A DNA stretch of 32,443 bases from an uncultured Oscillospiraceae bacterium. Its GTDB lineage: Bacteria; Bacillota; Clostridia; Oscillospirales; Oscillospiraceae. Shown here piece after piece: positions 29,975 through 32,443 of this stretch. The notes beneath the pieces were generated by a model, which made no database searches, was not told where the DNA came from, and saw only the letters and a list, made by a program, of their open reading frames with translations. The position numbers were made by a program, and so were the translations under genes. Where the stretch lies: positions 1 to 32,443 of the forward strand of contig CATABD010000026.1 in the NCBI GenBank assembly GCA_949494735.1. The letters are read 5' to 3'. Every line of letters begins with the position of its first letter. Position 1 is the stretch's first letter.

Positions 29975-32380
29975 TTAGATGGCCGCGGCATCCTCCGGCT
30001 GGGTGTTGAGCTGCGCCAGCAGCCCCTCCAGCCGTTCCCCCGCGAAAGCCGGGCCCGCCATCATGGCGAACTGCCGCAGAGGCATATCCTCCAGCATGGC
30101 CTGGAGCATGGCGGACAGGTCGTCCTGGCCCGCCAGCATCCCCCGCATCCCCGCCTCGGCCTGTTGGACAATCTCCCGGCCCAGCGCGCAGGTGCGCAGC
30201 TCGCCCAGCGTGGAGTTGCGAGTGAAGGGCCGCACCGGCCTCCATGGGGTGATCTTCCGTCCCAGCAGCGCCTCGAACTGCTCTCGGGTCACGGACGGGA
30301 TCGTGTCCGGCGCGTAGCAGGCCGGGGCGGCTTCCTGGAAGCCAGCCCCAGCGTCCCGCTTCGCGCCCTCCACCGCCACCTGGCCCCGGAGCCGGATGTC
30401 CCGGCTGGAGGAGCCGATCTCGACGCAGTACGCGCCGCCGTCCACCGTCCAGACAGAGGCGCCCGCGTCGTACCGGGCAAAGGCTCTGGGCTCCAGGGTG
30501 AAGCTTACCTGTCTGCTCTCCCCCGGCTGGAGGGTGAGCTTTGCGTAATCCCGCAGCTCCCGCACAGGCTTGAACGCCGTACCCTCCGGCGGGGCCACGT
30601 AGAGCTGGGCCACCTCCGCCCCGGCCCGGTCCCCGGTGTTGGTCACGGTGCAGGACAGGGCCAGCTTGCCGCGCCCGTCCCACTGGGCGGGCAGCTCCAG
30701 CCCCGAATAGGCAAAGCTGGTATAGGACAGGCCGTGGCCGAAGGGATAGGCCACCGCTTTCCCCGCGGCGTCATAATAGCGGTAGCCCACGTAGACGCTC
30801 TCCCGGTACTCCACATTGCCCTTGCCGCCGAAGTTGGCGTTGCAGGGCACGTCGGACAGGGATACGGGCCAGCTCTCCGCCAGCTTTCCGCTGGGATTGG
30901 CGTCCCCGAACAGCAGGTCGGCGGCGGCGTTTCCGCCGTTCTGCCCCGTGAGGTAGAGCAGCAGGATGCTGTCCGCCCGGTCCCGCCAGGGCAGCTCCAC
31001 CACGCCGCCGGTGCTCACCACCGCAACCACCGGGACGCCGGTTTCTATGAGGGCGTCCATCAGCGCGTTCTGGCAGTCCGGCAGGCGCAGGTGGGCGCGG
31101 TCAAAGCCCTCGCTTTCACAGCGGTCCGGCAGACCCACGCAGGCGAACACCACATCCGCCCCCCGGGCCGCCTCCACCGCCTGGGCGATCAGGTCCAGGT
31201 CGGGCTTCTCCCCCTCCGCCTCGTACCCCGCAGACCAGGTGTAGCTTGTGCCCCGCGCGTCCAGGGCGCCGCACAGGCTGGTGACGCTGTGGGGGTTGAT
31301 CTTGCTGGACCCCGCCCCCTGATAACGGGGCGCTTTGGCGAACGCGCCCACCACGACCACTTTGGCCTCCTGGTTGGCGGGCAGGGCGGGGCCCCGCTTG
31401 AGCAGTACGGCGCTCTCCCGGGCGGCACGGCGGGCCAGCTGATTGTGGGCCTCCGCGTCATAGGGCCGGGCGGTGTTCTCCCCCGCTTTGAGGAGCAGCG
31501 CGGCCACCCGGACGGCGCAGCGGTCCAGCTCCGCCCCGTCCGGCTCCCCCGCCTCGATGGCAGCCAGGATGCGCTTGATGGAATCCCCGCAGGGGCCGGG
31601 CATCTCCAGGTCCAACCCGGCGCGGATAGCCGCTACCCGGTCGTTCATGGCCCCCCAGTCGGTCATGACGGCCCCGCCGAACCCCCACTCGCCCCGGAGG
31701 ATCTCGTCCATCAGCCGCTTGTTGTCCGAGGCGTAGACGCCGTTGATCTTATTATACGCGCACATCAGCGTCCAGGGCTGGGCCTCCTTCACCGCCAGCT
31801 CAAAACCCGCCAAGTAGATCTCCCGCAGGGCCCGCTCATCGATGATGGAGTCGGAGGCCAGCCGCGCCGTCTCCTGGTTGTTGGCCGCGTAGTGCTTGAG
31901 GCAGGCCCCCACGTTCTGGCTCTGGATGCCCCGGATCAGCGCCGCGGCGGACCGGCCGGACAGCAGCGGGTCCTCGGAGAAATACTCGAAATTCCGGCCG
32001 CACAGGGGGCTGCGCTTGATGTTGGCCGCCGGGCCCAAAAGGACGGCCACCCCCTCCTGACGGCACTCCTCGCCCATGGCCCGGCCCACCTCCTCCAGCA
32101 GGGTGTCGTCAAAGCTGCACGCGCTGGCGCAGGCGGGGGGAAAGCAGGTGGCGGGGACGGACTGGCTCAGCCCCAAATGGTCGGCGCTGCCCGCCTGCTT
32201 GCGCAGGCCGTGGGGGCCGTCGGTCACCATCACCGGGGACAGGCCCAGGCGCTCCACCCCGCCGGTGTGCCAGAAGTCCAGCCCGGAGCAGAGGCGGGCC
32301 TTTTCCTCCAGCGTCATCTGCGCCACCAGCGCCCCGGCCTCTGCCCGGACGCGGGCGAACGGGTCTTGTGCTTTTATCAT
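29975..32380 (-). CDS. Glycoside hydrolase family 3 beta-glucosidase
   Basis: A complete 801-residue GH3 enzyme that hydrolyses beta-linked glucosides or related sugars. The TIM-barrel domain (about 1-300) has TDGPHGLRKQ, KHYAANNQE and the nucleophile D241 in VMTDWGAM. The alpha/beta sandwich (about 320-560) and a fibronectin III-like domain (about 600-680, with PFGHGLSYTSF before it) follow. A further C-terminal extension to 801 carries WRPVRPFTRNSTLGEL, seen in some Firmicute members. There is no signal peptide, so it acts in the cytoplasm on imported oligosaccharides. CGAGGAG lies eight bases before ATG 32380. No transporter or regulator is visible in the remaining 63 bases upstream. Confidence 0.95.
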   Translation of the reverse strand: MIKAQDPFARVRAEAGALVAQMTLEEKARLCSGLDFWHTGGVERLGLSPVMVTDGPHGLRKQAGSADHLGLSQSVPATCFPPACASACSFDDTLLEEVGRAMGEECRQEGVAVLLGPAANIKRSPLCGRNFEYFSEDPLLSGRSAAALIRGIQSQNVGACLKHYAANNQETARLASDSIIDERALREIYLAGFELAVKEAQPWTLMCAYNKINGVYASDNKRLMDEILRGEWGFGGAVMTDWGAMNDRVAAIRAGLDLEMPGPCGDSIKRILAAIEAGEPDGAELDRCAVRVAALLLKAGENTARPYDAEAHNQLARRAARESAVLLKRGPALPANQEAKVVVVGAFAKAPRYQGAGSSKINPHSVTSLCGALDARGTSYTWSAGYEAEGEKPDLDLIAQAVEAARGADVVFACVGLPDRCESEGFDRAHLRLPDCQNALMDALIETGVPVVAVVSTGGVVELPWRDRADSILLLYLTGQNGGNAAADLLFGDANPSGKLAESWPVSLSDVPCNANFGGKGNVEYRESVYVGYRYYDAAGKAVAYPFGHGLSYTSFAYSGLELPAQWDGRGKLALSCTVTNTGDRAGAEVAQLYVAPPEGTAFKPVRELRDYAKLTLQPGESRQVSFTLEPRAFARYDAGASVWTVDGGAYCVEIGSSSRDIRLRGQVAVEGAKRDAGAGFQEAAPACYAPDTIPSVTREQFEALLGRKITPWRPVRPFTRNSTLGELRTCALGREIVQQAEAGMRGMLAGQDDLSAMLQAMLEDMPLRQFAMMAGPAFAGERLEGLLAQLNTQPEDAAAI

Positions 32381-32443
32381 CGTCAAAACTCCTCGTATAA
32401 TAAGTTTCAGGTTAATAAATTCAGTATCAGCAGGTTTAGAGAT

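Overview
The window looks like the chromosome of a GC-rich gut Firmicute, most likely Oscillospiraceae (Flavonifractor, Intestinimonas or Pseudoflavonifractor-like). The basis is high GC at third codon positions, strong AGGAGG-type ribosome sites, and families typical of that group (DUF4317, DUF6465, DUF1667/Glp oxidoreductases, the tiny CD1871A CXXC protein, ECF/RsiV pairs). This assignment is inference. No rRNA, tRNA, CRISPR array, integrase or transposase was seen.

Region 1 (about 1-13,870) resembles the replication and maintenance part of an integrative or plasmid-like element. On the minus strand at the left edge is a DnaC/IstB-type ATPase fragment. A plus-strand series follows: SSB, DUF4313, small proteins and a ViaA-like vWA protein. 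Several independent-looking cassettes come next: DUF3990 plus partner, DUF6465, an AT-richer DUF3788 gene, DUF4317, and a small membrane protein/TetR/membrane protein set. The core ends with a compact operon (9,029-13,824). Its first gene encodes a ubiquitin-like (PRTRC protein C-like) domain fused to a JAMM/JAB protease. The others encode an E1-like ThiF protein, a CHC2 zinc-finger primase, a conserved unknown and a DUF6744-like protein. A strong terminator closes it.

Region 2 (13,941-21,340) has a TetR repressor divergent from a five-gene catabolic operon: GlpA-like FAD enzyme with a BFD iron-sulfur domain, GlpB-like oxidoreductase, DUF1667, FGGY kinase, and an alkyl-DHAP-synthase-like FAD enzyme. 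The divergent promoters share overlapping -35 boxes, and a perfect palindrome lies at the operon start. Kinase, G3P-dehydrogenase-type and AGPS-type enzymes together suggest handling of glycerol or ether-linked glycerol compounds.

Region 3 (21,414-27,083) runs HSL-type esterase, PAP2 phosphatase, CPA2 cation/proton antiporter, then a redox set: a cysteine-poor thioredoxin-like lipoprotein, a 43-residue CXXC membrane peptide, a NapH-like 4Fe-4S membrane protein and a TlpA-like lipoprotein.

Region 4 (27,083-29,965, minus strand) is an envelope-stress operon: SGNH hydrolase, DUF4358 lipoprotein, ECF sigma factor and RsiV-like anti-sigma factor, preceded by an ECF-type promoter. The set parallels the SigV/RsiV/OatA lysozyme-response logic of Bacillus. 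Region 5 (29,975-32,380, minus strand) is a complete GH3 beta-glucosidase.
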